From contig NZ_JOGX01000011.1 of assembly GCF_000719555.1 (NCBI RefSeq), forward strand, positions 1 to 64,000: DNA of 64,000 bases. Reading direction: 5' to 3'. Positions 54,669 to 63,631 of the stretch are shown here, piece by piece. The notes below the pieces were generated by a model. The model did not search any database and was not told the DNA's origin. It saw nothing but the letters and a program-made list of their open reading frames with translations. Every line of letters starts with the position of its first letter. Within the stretch, counting starts at the first letter, position 1. This DNA is from Streptomyces sp. NRRL F-5727 (GTDB lineage: Bacteria > Actinomycetota > Actinomycetes > Streptomycetales > Streptomycetaceae). A program made the position numbers and the translations under genes.

Positions 54669-55913
54669 TCAGCCCCGTCTCACTTTTCGGCCGCCCGACG
54701 CCCGGGCCTCGGCCAGCAGGGCGGCCACGGCCGCGGTGGCGAGGACGCCGGCGCCGGCGACGGTCAGATGGACGGGGACGAACTCGGCGACGAGCCCCGC
54801 GCCGGCCATGCCGACGCCCTGGACGGTCATCATCCCGGCCGTCATGAGGGTCATGGCCCTCCCCCGCCGCTCCTCCGGGACGGCGGCGACGAACCAGGCG
54901 TCGAGGCCGAGGGTGTACGCCCCGGCGGCGCCGGCCAGCACGAGGGCGAGCGCGGCGAGGGCGGGGCCGGGGCGGAGCGCGTAGAGGAGGAAGGGGAGGA
55001 AGCCGGCGAGGAGGAGCGGGGCGACGAGCCGGGAGCGGGTGGCGGGGCGCAGGACGGCGCCGGCCAGGAGCTCACCGGCGATGGTGCCGACGGGCATGGC
55101 GCACATGAGGAGGCCGAGGGCGGCGGTGGAGACGCCGAGCTCGTCGGCGTAGGGGGCGGCGAGCGCCTCGGGGACGACGACGAAGAACGGCGGCACCCAG
55201 AAGAGCAGCATCAGGGCGCGGATCCGCCGGTCGCGCAGCAGCGACCAGGTGGCGCCGAGCCCTTCGCGCCGGTCCGCGGCGCGGGCGGGGCGGCGGGCGG
55301 TGCCGAGGCGCAGCAGGAGGGCGGAGAGGAGGAAGGTGCCGGCGGTGAGGGCGATGGCGCCGCGGGCGGGCAGGACGGTGAGGAGGACGCCGCCGACGCC
55401 GAACCCGGCGAGCAGGGCGGACTGGGAGACGATCCGGAGGAGGGAGCGGCCGAGGACGAAGAGGTCCCCCTCGCCGAGGATGTCGGCGAGGGTCGCCATC
55501 CGGGTCCCCTGGAAGACGGGGGCGACGGCGGCGACGGCGCAGCGCAGCACGAGGAGCCCGGCGACGGGGGTGGCGGGCAGCACCATCAGCGCGACGGCGG
55601 CGGCGCAGACCAGGTCGCAGACGACGAGCACGCGACGGGGCGGATGGCGGTCGGCGAGCCCGGCGAGGAGGGTGCCGCCGAGGAGGTAGGGCAGGAACCC
55701 GAGCGCGAAGGTGAGGGAGGAGAGGAGCGGGGAGCGGGTGAGGTCGTAGACGAGCACGGTGAGCGCGATCTCGCTGACGACGAGCCCGAGCAGGGACAGC
55801 AGGTGCGCCCCGAACACCCACCGGAACTCCCGGACGCGGAAGACGGCGAGGTAGCCGGGCGGGGCGGTTTCCGCGGCGGGGGGAGCGGTGGCGGGGGTGT
55901 CGGTCCGGGTCAT
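54669..55913 (-). CDS. MFS-family exporter
   Basis: A 414-residue major facilitator protein with about 12 helices. The first loop GLADRHPPRRVLVVCDLVCAA is the MFS motif A variant; the domain-connecting loop around residue 205 (ARRPARAADRREG) is Arg-rich. It looks like a drug or metabolite efflux pump. It is divergent from an ArsR-like regulator, with a palindrome between the two, which suggests regulation by that protein. Confidence 0.88.
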   Translation of the reverse strand: MTRTDTPATAPPAAETAPPGYLAVFRVREFRWVFGAHLLSLLGLVVSEIALTVLVYDLTRSPLLSSLTFALGFLPYLLGGTLLAGLADRHPPRRVLVVCDLVCAAAVALMVLPATPVAGLLVLRCAVAAVAPVFQGTRMATLADILGEGDLFVLGRSLLRIVSQSALLAGFGVGGVLLTVLPARGAIALTAGTFLLSALLLRLGTARRPARAADRREGLGATWSLLRDRRIRALMLLFWVPPFFVVVPEALAAPYADELGVSTAALGLLMCAMPVGTIAGELLAGAVLRPATRSRLVAPLLLAGFLPFLLYALRPGPALAALALVLAGAAGAYTLGLDAWFVAAVPEERRGRAMTLMTAGMMTVQGVGMAGAGLVAEFVPVHLTVAGAGVLATAAVAALLAEARASGGRKVRRG

Positions 55914-55953
55914 GGGCGCAGCCTGCTGCGCGGGGTGGGCTCCGCCCTAGACT

Positions 55954-55969
55954 TTCGGCTTCAGCCGAA
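55954..55969. promoter_or_regulatory. Operator-like palindrome between the MFS and ArsR-like genes
   Basis: TTCGGCT-tc-AGCCGAA, 7-bp arms, in the 67-bp divergent gap just upstream of the regulator start. The position fits autoregulation and control of the MFS gene. Confidence 0.55.
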
Positions 55970-55980
55970 TCTCGGGGGGC

Positions 55981-56979
55981 GTGGTGCCGTACCACCTGGT
56001 CTTCGGCGAAGCCGATCCGCTGCGGATCCGGTTCGCCGTGTCGCCGCTGTGGGAGACGCAGTCCGCCGTGCGGGTATTGGCGCGGCCGCGGCAGCAGGGG
56101 TACCACCTGCCGTGGCTGCGGCGGATCGGCGGGGCGGCGCGGGAGCTGGACCTGGCGCCGCTCCAGCTGCTGATGCCGCTGCGGGGGCATTCGCCGGACT
56201 TCCTGTACCCGCCGCCGCTGGGGCCCGCCGCCTCCTTCGAGGAGGAGCTCGCCGCCGTACGTGCGGTCGATCCGGCGCTGGTCGGGCCGGACCTCGCCCG
56301 GGCGCTGGCCTGTACGCCGGGGGCGGCCGAGAGCGCGGAGGGGCGGCGGCTGCTCGCCGACCCCGCCGGGGCGGTGGAGCGGCTGGCCGGTCTGCTGGAG
56401 GCCGCCTGGGAGGCGCTGATCGCCCCGCACTGGCCCCGGCTGCGGGCGCTGCTCGAGGCGGACGTCGCCCACCACTCGCGGCGGCTCGCGGAGGGCGGTC
56501 TCGAACGGCTGCTCGCAGAGCTGCACCCGTCGTTCTCCTGGGACCCGGAGGCGGCGGTCCTGGAGGTGGGCGCCTACCGCGGCGAGCACGTGCGGGCGCT
56601 GGGCGGGCGGGGTCTGGTGCTGATGCCGTCGGTGTTCATCTGGCCCGAGGTGGTGAGCGGTTTCGACGAGCCGTGGCAGCCGACGGTGGTGTATCCGGTG
56701 CGCGGGATCGGCGGGCTGTGGACGGAGTCGCGGGAGCGGACGCCGCGGGCCCTGGCCCGGCTGCTCGGCCCGGTGCGGGCGGACGTGCTGTGCGCGCTGG
56801 ACGAGCCGACGGGGACGACGGCGCTCGCGCACCGGCTGGGGCGGGCTCCGTCGTCGGTCTCCGCGCACCTCGCCGTGCTGCGGGACGCGGGGCTGCTGAC
56901 CTCGCGCCGTTACGGCCACCAGGTGCTGTACGAGCGGACGCCGCTGGGGATCGCGGTGTCGCAGCCGGACGCCGGCTGA
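55981..56979 (+). CDS. ArsR-like regulator with DUF5937-type N-terminal domain
   Basis: A 332-residue protein. The N-terminal 240 residues (VPYHLVFGEADPLRIRFAVSPLWETQSAVRVLA) match the DUF5937-type extension found on ArsR-like regulators in actinomycetes. The C-terminal winged helix is LLGPVRADVLCALDEPTGTTALAHRLGRAPSSVSAHLAVLRDAGLLTSRRYGHQVLYERT. No metal-binding Cys pair is visible, so a metal sensor is unlikely. It starts at GTG 55981 or the adjacent GTG. It probably controls the divergent MFS gene. Confidence 0.87.
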   Translation: MVPYHLVFGEADPLRIRFAVSPLWETQSAVRVLARPRQQGYHLPWLRRIGGAARELDLAPLQLLMPLRGHSPDFLYPPPLGPAASFEEELAAVRAVDPALVGPDLARALACTPGAAESAEGRRLLADPAGAVERLAGLLEAAWEALIAPHWPRLRALLEADVAHHSRRLAEGGLERLLAELHPSFSWDPEAAVLEVGAYRGEHVRALGGRGLVLMPSVFIWPEVVSGFDEPWQPTVVYPVRGIGGLWTESRERTPRALARLLGPVRADVLCALDEPTGTTALAHRLGRAPSSVSAHLAVLRDAGLLTSRRYGHQVLYERTPLGIAVSQPDAG

Positions 56980-57043
56980 CCGTCATGTAACGATACGTCC
57001 CGTTGGTTCCGCCACTCCCCGTGTTGCCGACCCTGGGGGCCGG

Positions 57044-58066
57044 ATGTCCCGCCGTACCGCCGTCACCGCCTTCGCCCTCGCGACCGCCCTGCTGCTGACC
57101 GGCAGCGGGTGCTCCTCCGACGGGCCCGCCCCCTCCCCCGTCGGCCCGCCCGCCGCGACGAAGGGCGAGGCCCCGGCACCGACCGGCGGGTCGCCGTTCT
57201 GGGTGGACCCGGAGAGCGACGCGGCGAAGCAGGTGCGGCAGTACGAGGCGCAGGGCCGCACCGACGACGCCCACGTGCTGAAGCGGATCTCGGAGCAGCC
57301 GGTCGCGGAGTGGCCGGCCGGGGACGACCCGGTGCCGGAGATCCTGCGGGCGGTGCGCGGGGCGACGGCCGAGAACCGGACGGCGGTCTTCGTGGCGTAC
57401 AACATCCCGCACCGGGACTGCGGCATGTACTCGGCGGGCGGGGCGCACGACGCGCAGGCGTACCGGGCGTGGGTGGACGCCTTCGCGTCGGCGATCGGGG
57501 ACGCCTCGGCGGTGGTGGTGCTGGAGCCGGACGCGGTGCCGCACATGGTGGACGGCTGCACGCCGGGGCAGTACCACGAGGAGCGGTCGCAGCTGCTGAC
57601 GGAGGCGATCGAGCGGCTGAAGCGGCAGCCGCGGACCCGGGTCTACCTGGACGCGGGGAACCCGGCGTGGATCGACGATCCGGGGAAGCTGGTGGAGCCG
57701 CTGCGGCGGGCGGGGATCTCCCGCGCGGACGGCTTCTCGCTGAACGTGTCGAACTTCCAGACCAACGCGGCGGTGCGGGACTTCGGGGCGGCCCTGTCGG
57801 GGCTGCTCGGCGGGATGCACTTCACGATCGACACGAGCCGGAACGGCGCCGGCCCCCTCCCGGGCGACCGGGCGGAGGCGTGGTGCAATCCCCCGGGCCG
57901 GTCGCTCGGCGTGCCGCCGACGGACCGGACCGGGGACGCGCTGGTGGACGCGTATCTGTGGATCAAGCGTCCGGGCGATTCGGACGGGCAGTGCCGGGGC
58001 GGCCCGGCCGCGGGGACCTGGTGGCCGGACTACGCGCTCGGGCTCGCCCGCCGCGCACGGTCCTGA
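57044..58066 (+). CDS. cslZ: GH6-family endoglucanase lipoprotein (CslZ-like)
   Basis: A 340-residue exported hydrolase. The signal ends LTGSGC (Cys near 23), so it is a lipoprotein. The GH6 catalytic motifs are visible: AVFVAYNIPHRDCGMYSAGGA and VVLEPDAVPHM; the C-terminus has WCNPPGRSLG and AYLWIKRPGDSDGQC. In Streptomyces a GH6 enzyme beside glxA and cslA trims the beta-glucan made at hyphal tips. Here it faces glxA tail to tail with a 7-bp gap. Confidence 0.88.
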   Translation: MSRRTAVTAFALATALLLTGSGCSSDGPAPSPVGPPAATKGEAPAPTGGSPFWVDPESDAAKQVRQYEAQGRTDDAHVLKRISEQPVAEWPAGDDPVPEILRAVRGATAENRTAVFVAYNIPHRDCGMYSAGGAHDAQAYRAWVDAFASAIGDASAVVVLEPDAVPHMVDGCTPGQYHEERSQLLTEAIERLKRQPRTRVYLDAGNPAWIDDPGKLVEPLRRAGISRADGFSLNVSNFQTNAAVRDFGAALSGLLGGMHFTIDTSRNGAGPLPGDRAEAWCNPPGRSLGVPPTDRTGDALVDAYLWIKRPGDSDGQCRGGPAAGTWWPDYALGLARRARS

Positions 58067-58073
58067 TCATCCG

Positions 58074-60041
58074 TCAGTCGCCTTTCACCTGGACCCACTT
58101 GGCCTCCGAGGGGATGCCGGCGTCGTCGGTGACGAAGAGCATGTACCAGCCGGGCGGCACGAGCGTGCGGTCCTCGGGGGCGTCCACGGTCACGGTGAGT
58201 CCGTCCTTGCCCTTGGTCAGCTCCAGGGCCACCGAGCGCTGTTCGACGTCGGTGGTGTGGGTGACGGCGCTGGGCCGCATGAGGCGGGCCTTGGCGATCC
58301 GGCCGGCGTCCTTGGTCTTGAAGGTGGCGCGGCCGTTCCGGTCGAGCTCCCGCGGGCCCTCGCCGAGGGCCGGCCGGTCGGGTCCCGCCTTGTGCAGATA
58401 GGGCGGGGTGAAGACCTCGATGCGCTGCTCGAAGGTGCCGAGCTTGGTGTTGTCCTTGTCGTCGAAGAGCGGGTCGGAGCCGAAGGTGGCGACCCGGCCG
58501 TCGGGCAGCAGCAGCGCCTCCGAGTGGTAGTTGCGGCCGACCATGGGGTCGGCGGCGGCGGCGAAGGCGTTGGCGGCGGGGTCGTAGAACTGGGCCTTGA
58601 GGATGTCGCTGCCGCCGCGGCCGCGGTAGTCGCGGGAGCCGCCGGTGGTGAAGACGGTGTCGTCGGGGAGCAGGACGCTGCTGAGGTAGCGGGTGCCCTG
58701 CGGGAGGGCGGGGCCGTCCCGGAAGGTCGGGCTGTCGGTGTTCAGGTCGACGATGGAGGTGCGGGCGGTGGACTTGGCGGACTCGCCGACCCCGCCGCCG
58801 CCGAGGACCATCACCTTCTGGGCCTGCGCCGGGGGCAGGATCAGGGAGGCGGAGGTCTCCAGCTGGTCGGGGTCGGTCAGCCCGGGCAGGGTGGTGAACT
58901 TGTTGGTCTTCAGGTCCCACAGGCCCGGCGCGCGGCCCTTCTCGGCGGGCCCGTAGCCGGCGTTGGAGCCGGTGTAGAGGAGCTTGCCGCCCTTGGTGAG
59001 GAAGAGCGAGGGGTAGGTGGGGAAGTAGCGGAAGGGGCCCTTGCTCCACTTCTTGGTCTTCGGGTCGTAGATCTCGTTGTCGCCGGGGACGACGTCGCCG
59101 ACGTCGTTGAGCCCGGACACGGCGAGGACCTTGCCGTCCTGGAGGCCGACGAGCGTGGGGTACCAGCGGGCGTCCTTCATCGGGGCGACCGGGATGTACT
59201 TCTCCGCCCTGGGGTCGAACTCGTAGGCGGCCTTGATGCCCTGGAAGTCCTGCTTCTCGGTGGTGAGCTTCTGGGCGAGGCCGTAGACGTTGTCGGCCTG
59301 CTCGCCCTTGAGCCCGACGACCTCGTACTGGGCGGCCTCGGTGGTGAGGCCCTGCGGGCCCTCCTCGACGGCCTCGACGAAGACCCGGGCCTCGGCCGCG
59401 GTCACCTTGGTTTTCCACGGCTTCATCTGGCCGCTCTTGAAGTACGAGATCTCGAACTCGCGCTTCGCCTTGGGCACGGTGACGTCGGTGGTGGTGACGT
59501 ACTCGACCCCGGACGGGGAGCGGAAGCGGGTGCCCTTCTTCAGGGTGACGGCCTTGTCGGGGCTCTCGTTCTTCACCCGCATCCCGCCGCCGGCCTTCTT
59601 CACCCCGCCGTCGAGCACCTCGTAGCGGGCCGTGCCGCCGGCCACCAGGAGCCGCCCGTCGGGGAGCTGGCTGTGGCCGGCGCAGAAGAAGTCCTCCGGG
59701 GTGGGGATCTTCTTGAAGGTGTTCTTCACCGGGTCCCACAGGACGGTGTCGAAGGTCCCCGCGTCGAAGTTCTTCTGGTTGTTGCCGGAGCCCGCGATCA
59801 GCAGCACCTTGCCGGTGTGCAGGAGGGCGGCGTGGATGGCGTTGATCCGGGCCCCGTCGGGGACGGAGACACCGCCCCAGGAGCCGTACTTCTTCTTGTA
59901 GCCGGGCTGGGCGATCTTGTAGGCGTGGTACTTCTCCGAGGCGAAGGAGACGGCGGCGGGCGCGTTGAGCGCCGCGAGGACGACGACGGCGCCGCTGCCG
60001 AGCAGGGTCTTCTTGAACTTCTTGGACGGCCGGTAGGCCAT
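58074..60041 (-). CDS. glxA: Copper radical oxidase GlxA
   Basis: A 655-residue galactose-oxidase-like protein with an N-terminal membrane anchor (about 13-33) and a Kelch-type propeller. Cys120 in DFFCAGHSQ corresponds to the cysteine that cross-links to the radical tyrosine; the Tyr505-His506 pair in GRNYHSEALLLPDG and the His in VTHTTDVEQ are likely copper ligands. The C-terminal DUF1929 domain ends it. GlxA works with CslA in depositing the tip glucan needed for aerial growth. It starts 3 bp after cslA ends, with GGAGGG upstream. Confidence 0.94.
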   Translation of the reverse strand: MAYRPSKKFKKTLLGSGAVVVLAALNAPAAVSFASEKYHAYKIAQPGYKKKYGSWGGVSVPDGARINAIHAALLHTGKVLLIAGSGNNQKNFDAGTFDTVLWDPVKNTFKKIPTPEDFFCAGHSQLPDGRLLVAGGTARYEVLDGGVKKAGGGMRVKNESPDKAVTLKKGTRFRSPSGVEYVTTTDVTVPKAKREFEISYFKSGQMKPWKTKVTAAEARVFVEAVEEGPQGLTTEAAQYEVVGLKGEQADNVYGLAQKLTTEKQDFQGIKAAYEFDPRAEKYIPVAPMKDARWYPTLVGLQDGKVLAVSGLNDVGDVVPGDNEIYDPKTKKWSKGPFRYFPTYPSLFLTKGGKLLYTGSNAGYGPAEKGRAPGLWDLKTNKFTTLPGLTDPDQLETSASLILPPAQAQKVMVLGGGGVGESAKSTARTSIVDLNTDSPTFRDGPALPQGTRYLSSVLLPDDTVFTTGGSRDYRGRGGSDILKAQFYDPAANAFAAAADPMVGRNYHSEALLLPDGRVATFGSDPLFDDKDNTKLGTFEQRIEVFTPPYLHKAGPDRPALGEGPRELDRNGRATFKTKDAGRIAKARLMRPSAVTHTTDVEQRSVALELTKGKDGLTVTVDAPEDRTLVPPGWYMLFVTDDAGIPSEAKWVQVKGD

Positions 60042-60044
60042 GGA

Positions 60045-61937
60045 TCAGTTCCCTCCGGTCGTCGTGGGCGCGGTGGTCGCGGGCGGGTGCGGCGGCAGGG
60101 GCGGGAACTGCGGCAGCGGCGGTACGGTGCGCAGCTCGACCCCCTTCCGGGCGAGGGCGAGGCGGCGGTCGCGGGTCCGGATGCGGGCCCGCTCGCGGAC
60201 GGTGCGGGCGCGCCGGTCGCGCAGCAGGGTCCAGGCCCAGACGGTGACCGGGGCGAGCGCGATGACGAGGGCGAGGACCGCCCAGGTGCGCATGGCCGCG
60301 TGGGTGTGGTCGAAGCGGACCGAGGCCACCAGGGAGGCGACGAGGACGACCGCCCAGTAGAGGTGGATGCGGAAGGTGAGGACCCGGTCGGGGCTGGCGG
60401 CGCCGCCCTTGGGGGTGACGACGAAGCGGCCGCGGGTGCGCAGCAGCGCGGAGCCGAGGGACTTGAGGTAGATGGGCGCGGAGAGCGCGGACATCACCAT
60501 GCCGGCGAGGCCGCCGGAGCCCTCGGGTTCGTGCGGGGAGACGTTGTGGCGGCGGTTCCAGAGGTAGAGGCCGATCTGGAGGGCGACGGCGTCGCTGTAG
60601 ATCATGAGCCAGACCTGGGAGGAGACCTGGGTGCCGGAGGCGCCGAGCCACAGGTAGAGGACGCAGCTGAGGATGCCGAGCAGCCAGTTGACGGCCGTCA
60701 TGGGGTAGTAGACGAGCATCAGCGTGTAGTTGAGGAGGCGGCCGGGCGGCATGCTGAACGGCGCCTTCCAGTACTGCTTGATGATCGTCTCGTACGTCCC
60801 CCGGGACCAGCGGAGCTGCTGGGTGAAGAAGTCCGTCCATGACTCGGGTCCCTCGCCGACGGCGAGGACGTCGGGGGTGTAGACGGAGCGCCAGCGGCGG
60901 CCGGTGACCGGGTTCCTGCGGCGGTGCAGCTCGAAGCCGGTGGCCATGTCCTCGGTGATGGAGTCGTACAGGCCGCCGATCTGCTTGAGGGCGGCGATCC
61001 GGACGACGTTGTTCGTGCCGACGAACATCGGGGCGCGGTAGCGGTTGCCGGCGCGCTGGATGAGCGCGTGGAAGAGGAACTGCTGGGACTCGGCGGCCTT
61101 GGTGACGGCGCCCGTGTAGTTGCCGTAGACCTGCGGTCCGACGACGAAGGCGGTGTCGGGGTCGCGGAAGTAGCCGAGCATCCGCTCCAGGAAGTTGGGG
61201 AGCGGGACGTGGTCGGTGTCGACCGAGGCGAAGTAGTCGTAGGCGTCGCCGTGCATGGCGAGCCAGGCGTTGTAGTTGCCGTGCTTGGTCTTCGCCTTGT
61301 GGACGCCCTTCTTCCGGTTCCACTCGGGCACCCCGGCGCGGGTGAAGTGGCGGACGCCGAGTTCGGCGCAGAGGGCCTTGGCCTCGTCGGAGTCGCCCTC
61401 GTCGAGGAGCCAGACGTGCAGGGTGCCGTCGTGCCGCATGCGGACGGCGGCCTCCAGGGTGCCGCGCACCATGGCGAGGGGTTCCTTGCCGGGCACGTAG
61501 GTGGTGAGGAAGGCGACCCGGGTGCCCTTCGCGGGGTACACGGGGACGGGGTCGCGGGCGACCATGGTGGCGTGGGCGATCGAGACGACGTTCACCAGCA
61601 TGAAGAGGCAGATGAGGCCGATCGACACGAGCATCACCGTGTCGTAGGGCACCCGCCAGGTGTCGTCGCCCTCGCGGACGGTCCAGTGGGTGGGCCAGAC
61701 CAGGTAGGCCAGGAGCACCGCGGAGAGCAGCGGCGCGAGGGCCATGAGGAGGACGGCTCGTATTCGGTGCGGTTCCTTCGAGAGCAGACTCGTGTACTGC
61801 ACCTGGTACTCCGCCGTGTCCGGTTCCGTGAGGGGACCGGCGAGTCGGCTGTAGGTGTCGTAGTCGTAGCCTCCCGGCCGCACGGTGCCTCCAGCTGTCG
61901 TCGATCGGGTCGATATCCCCACGAAAAGGGACATCAT
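60045..61937 (-). CDS. cslA: Cellulose synthase-like glycosyltransferase CslA
   Basis: A 630-residue membrane GT2 enzyme making a beta-glucan at hyphal tips. Two N-terminal helices (about 65-125) precede the catalytic domain with VWLLDEGDSDEAK, SVDTDHVPLP, TEDMATGFELH and the QQLRWSRG motif; four or more helices follow. The last 40 residues are Pro/Thr-rich. Two adjacent ATGs (61937, 61934) could start it; no strong ribosome site is seen. It is 37 bp downstream of a TetR gene in the same direction. Confidence 0.94.
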   Translation of the reverse strand: MMSLFVGISTRSTTAGGTVRPGGYDYDTYSRLAGPLTEPDTAEYQVQYTSLLSKEPHRIRAVLLMALAPLLSAVLLAYLVWPTHWTVREGDDTWRVPYDTVMLVSIGLICLFMLVNVVSIAHATMVARDPVPVYPAKGTRVAFLTTYVPGKEPLAMVRGTLEAAVRMRHDGTLHVWLLDEGDSDEAKALCAELGVRHFTRAGVPEWNRKKGVHKAKTKHGNYNAWLAMHGDAYDYFASVDTDHVPLPNFLERMLGYFRDPDTAFVVGPQVYGNYTGAVTKAAESQQFLFHALIQRAGNRYRAPMFVGTNNVVRIAALKQIGGLYDSITEDMATGFELHRRRNPVTGRRWRSVYTPDVLAVGEGPESWTDFFTQQLRWSRGTYETIIKQYWKAPFSMPPGRLLNYTLMLVYYPMTAVNWLLGILSCVLYLWLGASGTQVSSQVWLMIYSDAVALQIGLYLWNRRHNVSPHEPEGSGGLAGMVMSALSAPIYLKSLGSALLRTRGRFVVTPKGGAASPDRVLTFRIHLYWAVVLVASLVASVRFDHTHAAMRTWAVLALVIALAPVTVWAWTLLRDRRARTVRERARIRTRDRRLALARKGVELRTVPPLPQFPPLPPHPPATTAPTTTGGN

Positions 61938-61974
61938 CCGGCGTGTCGACTGGAGTACTCCGAGTGAGGGTGCT

Positions 61975-62628
61975 CTAGCGCCCGCGTCCACCCGATCGAC
62001 GCAGCGTGTACGCGACCGCCTTCCGCGCCACCGGGTTCAGCTCCTCCACCGCGGCGATCAGCGCACCCAGCTGCTCCAGCGCGGTGAGGGCGGCGTCGGC
62101 ACCCTCCGGGTCGACGCCCTCGTAGAGTTCGAGCCCGACGAAGGAGGCGGCGACCGCCCGGGCCAGTCCGGCGGGGTCGGCGAAGCCGTCCAGCGGGGTG
62201 CCGGCGAGCACCCGCCGCAGCACGGTCTCGATCTCCTCGACCCACAGGTCGAGCCCGGCGGCGGTGGCGGGCGCGAGCCGGGGGTGGCTCTGGGCGCCGG
62301 CGAGCAGCTGGGCGAGGACGGCGACGTGCCCGGCGTCCCGCTCCTCCTCGTGCATCGCGCGACCGAAGGCGAGCAGCTCGGTGAGGCTGGTGACGGCCCG
62401 GAGCCGGTCGCGGTGGCGGGCCACCCGCTGCTCGGCCCCGTGCCGGCAGGCGGCGGCGAGCAGTTCGTCGACGGAGCCGAAGTGGTAGAAGACCAGCGCC
62501 TGGTTGACCCCCGCCGCGGCGGCGACGGACCGGGCCGAGGTGCCGGTGATCCCGTGCTCGACGAGCGACCGCAGCGCCCCGTCGAGCAGCTTCTCGCGGG
62601 TCTCCCGCCCCTTGGCGTCCTGCGCCAT
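61975..62628 (-). CDS. TetR-family regulator upstream of cslA
   Basis: A 217-residue regulator. The helix-turn-helix is ALRSLVEHGITGTSARSVAAAAGVNQALVFYHFGSVDELLAAA (residues 18-62). The C-terminal half is the ligand domain. ATG 62628 has GGAGGGGG at good spacing. Its promoter lies between two copies of a TTGAGCG palindrome, so it is probably autoregulated. Being 37 bp upstream of cslA, it may control cslA-glxA, which would be a transcriptional input into tip glucan synthesis. Confidence 0.9.
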   Translation of the reverse strand: MAQDAKGRETREKLLDGALRSLVEHGITGTSARSVAAAAGVNQALVFYHFGSVDELLAAACRHGAEQRVARHRDRLRAVTSLTELLAFGRAMHEEERDAGHVAVLAQLLAGAQSHPRLAPATAAGLDLWVEEIETVLRRVLAGTPLDGFADPAGLARAVAASFVGLELYEGVDPEGADAALTALEQLGALIAAVEELNPVARKAVAYTLRRSGGRGR

Positions 62629-62728
62629 CCCGCCCCCTCCTGGCGTACGCGGCGCGTCGCCGGCCCGGTGGCGCTCCCCCGCGGAGACACCGGCGCCGGC
62701 GACGGCCGGAAACGGGAGCCGCCCCGTC

Positions 62729-62744
62729 TTGAGCGATCGCTCAA
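62729..62744. promoter_or_regulatory. TetR-type operator, copy 1
   Basis: Perfect palindrome TTGAGCGATCGCTCAA, downstream of the predicted -10 of the TetR gene. It is related to the copy at 62763, with centres 34 bp apart. Confidence 0.7.
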
Positions 62745-62749
62745 GGAGG

Positions 62750-62778
62750 ACGTTAGCCGATGTTGAGCGTCCGCTCAA
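62750..62778 (-). promoter_or_regulatory. Promoter of the TetR gene with operator copy 2
   Basis: On the minus strand TTGAGC (62773-62778), 17 bp, TAACGT (62750-62755). The -35 is part of operator copy 2, TTGAGCGTCCGCTCAA (62763-62778), so bound repressor would cover the -35 and, through copy 1, the start site. Confidence 0.6.
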
Positions 62779-62798
62779 AGTCCCCCGGGACACGACGA

Positions 62799-62824
62799 AG
62801 CCCCTGGCCGGAGGGCCAGGGGCT
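62799..62824 (-). terminator. Hairpin terminator after the thiamine-binding-like gene
   Basis: Perfect 11-bp stem AGCCCCTGGCC (62799-62809) and GGCCAGGGGCT (62814-62824) with a 4-nt loop, 14 bp beyond the stop. Confidence 0.8.
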
Positions 62825-62838
62825 GCGGGTGCGGAGGG

Positions 62839-63132
62839 TCAGCCGGCGAGGTGGCGTTCCACCGTCTCGACCTTGGCGGTGAGGCCGTCGGTGACGCCGG
62901 GCCGGATGTCGGCCTTGAGGACGAGGGAGACGCGCGGGGCGCGGGCCTCGACGGCGGCGACGGCCCGCCTCACGACGTCCATGACCTCGTCCCACTCGCC
63001 CTCGACGCTGGTGAACATGGCGTCGGTGCGGTTCGGCAGGCCGGACTCGCGGACCACCCGGACGGCGTCGGCGACGTACTCGCCGACCTCCTCGCCCACG
63101 CCGAGCGGGGTGACCGAGAACGCGACGATCAC
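62839..63132 (-). CDS. MTH1187/YkoF-type thiamine-binding-like protein
   Basis: A 97-residue cytosolic protein beginning [54 protein letters not shown], the pattern of the MTH1187 family, a small ferredoxin-like fold associated with thiamine or its pyrimidine in other bacteria. The GTG overlaps the TGA of the upstream DUF3817 gene (GTGA), so the two are co-translated. The physiological role is unknown. Confidence 0.88.
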   Translation of the reverse strand: MIVAFSVTPLGVGEEVGEYVADAVRVVRESGLPNRTDAMFTSVEGEWDEVMDVVRRAVAAVEARAPRVSLVLKADIRPGVTDGLTAKVETVERHLAG

Positions 63133-63482
63133 GCCTTCACCGCCCCCTGGGCGGCCTCGGCGCCGGCGCGGGAGGCGGCGACGGCCGCCTCGGCCTCGGC
63201 CTTCAGCCTGCGGTCGGCGAAGAAGCCGCCGAAGGGCAGGACGGAGAGGACGAAGTAGACGGCCGCGGTGCCGAAGCTCCACTTGGTGCGGTTCCAGGCG
63301 TCCAGCCAGAAGAGCACGTAGAGGACGAAGAGCACGCCGTGGACGGCGCCCATCACCGGCACCGCGTTGAAGTCCGTGGTCCGCTTCAGCACCGAGCAGA
63401 CCAGCAGGAGCAGGAACGAGACGGCCTCGGGCGCGGAGACGAGCCGGAGGCGGTGGAGCGAGGAAGCGGTCTTGAGGTCCAC
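63129..63482 (-). CDS. DUF3817-family small membrane protein (second copy)
   Basis: A 117-residue protein with three membrane helices. The core [50 protein letters not shown] aligns with the protein at 53752-54084. The Ala/Glu-rich tail is helical. GTG 63482 has GAAGGTGA upstream. It overlaps the thiamine-binding-like gene by 4 bp and is divergent from the AIM24 gene. Confidence 0.88.
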   Translation of the reverse strand: MDLKTASSLHRLRLVSAPEAVSFLLLLVCSVLKRTTDFNAVPVMGAVHGVLFVLYVLFWLDAWNRTKWSFGTAAVYFVLSVLPFGGFFADRRLKAEAEAAVAASRAGAEAAQGAVKA

Positions 63483-63543
63483 GGAGGGGTCACCTTCGTA
63501 TTCGAGCCGGTGATGCGGGCCGGCGGCGGGCTGCCGAACCGAT

Positions 63544-63563
63544 CTTGTGAACGGATGCACAAG
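63544..63563. promoter_or_regulatory. Inverted repeat between the DUF3817 and AIM24 genes
   Basis: CTTGTG-aacggatg-CACAAG. The core TTGTGA-N6-GCACAA is one base from the Rex or Crp-type consensus TTGTGA-N6-TCACAA. It lies in the 149-bp divergent gap. Confidence 0.35.
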
Positions 63564-63631
63564 GGTGGGCGGGTCCATTGTGCACGCCGACTTTGCTGTC
63601 TCTTTATCCGGGTCCCCGCTACCTTCGACCG

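Noticed and set aside
58030..61323. A minus-strand frame of 1,097 codons over glxA and cslA
   Set aside because: It is an out-of-phase shadow of glxA and cslA, which both have complete motifs.
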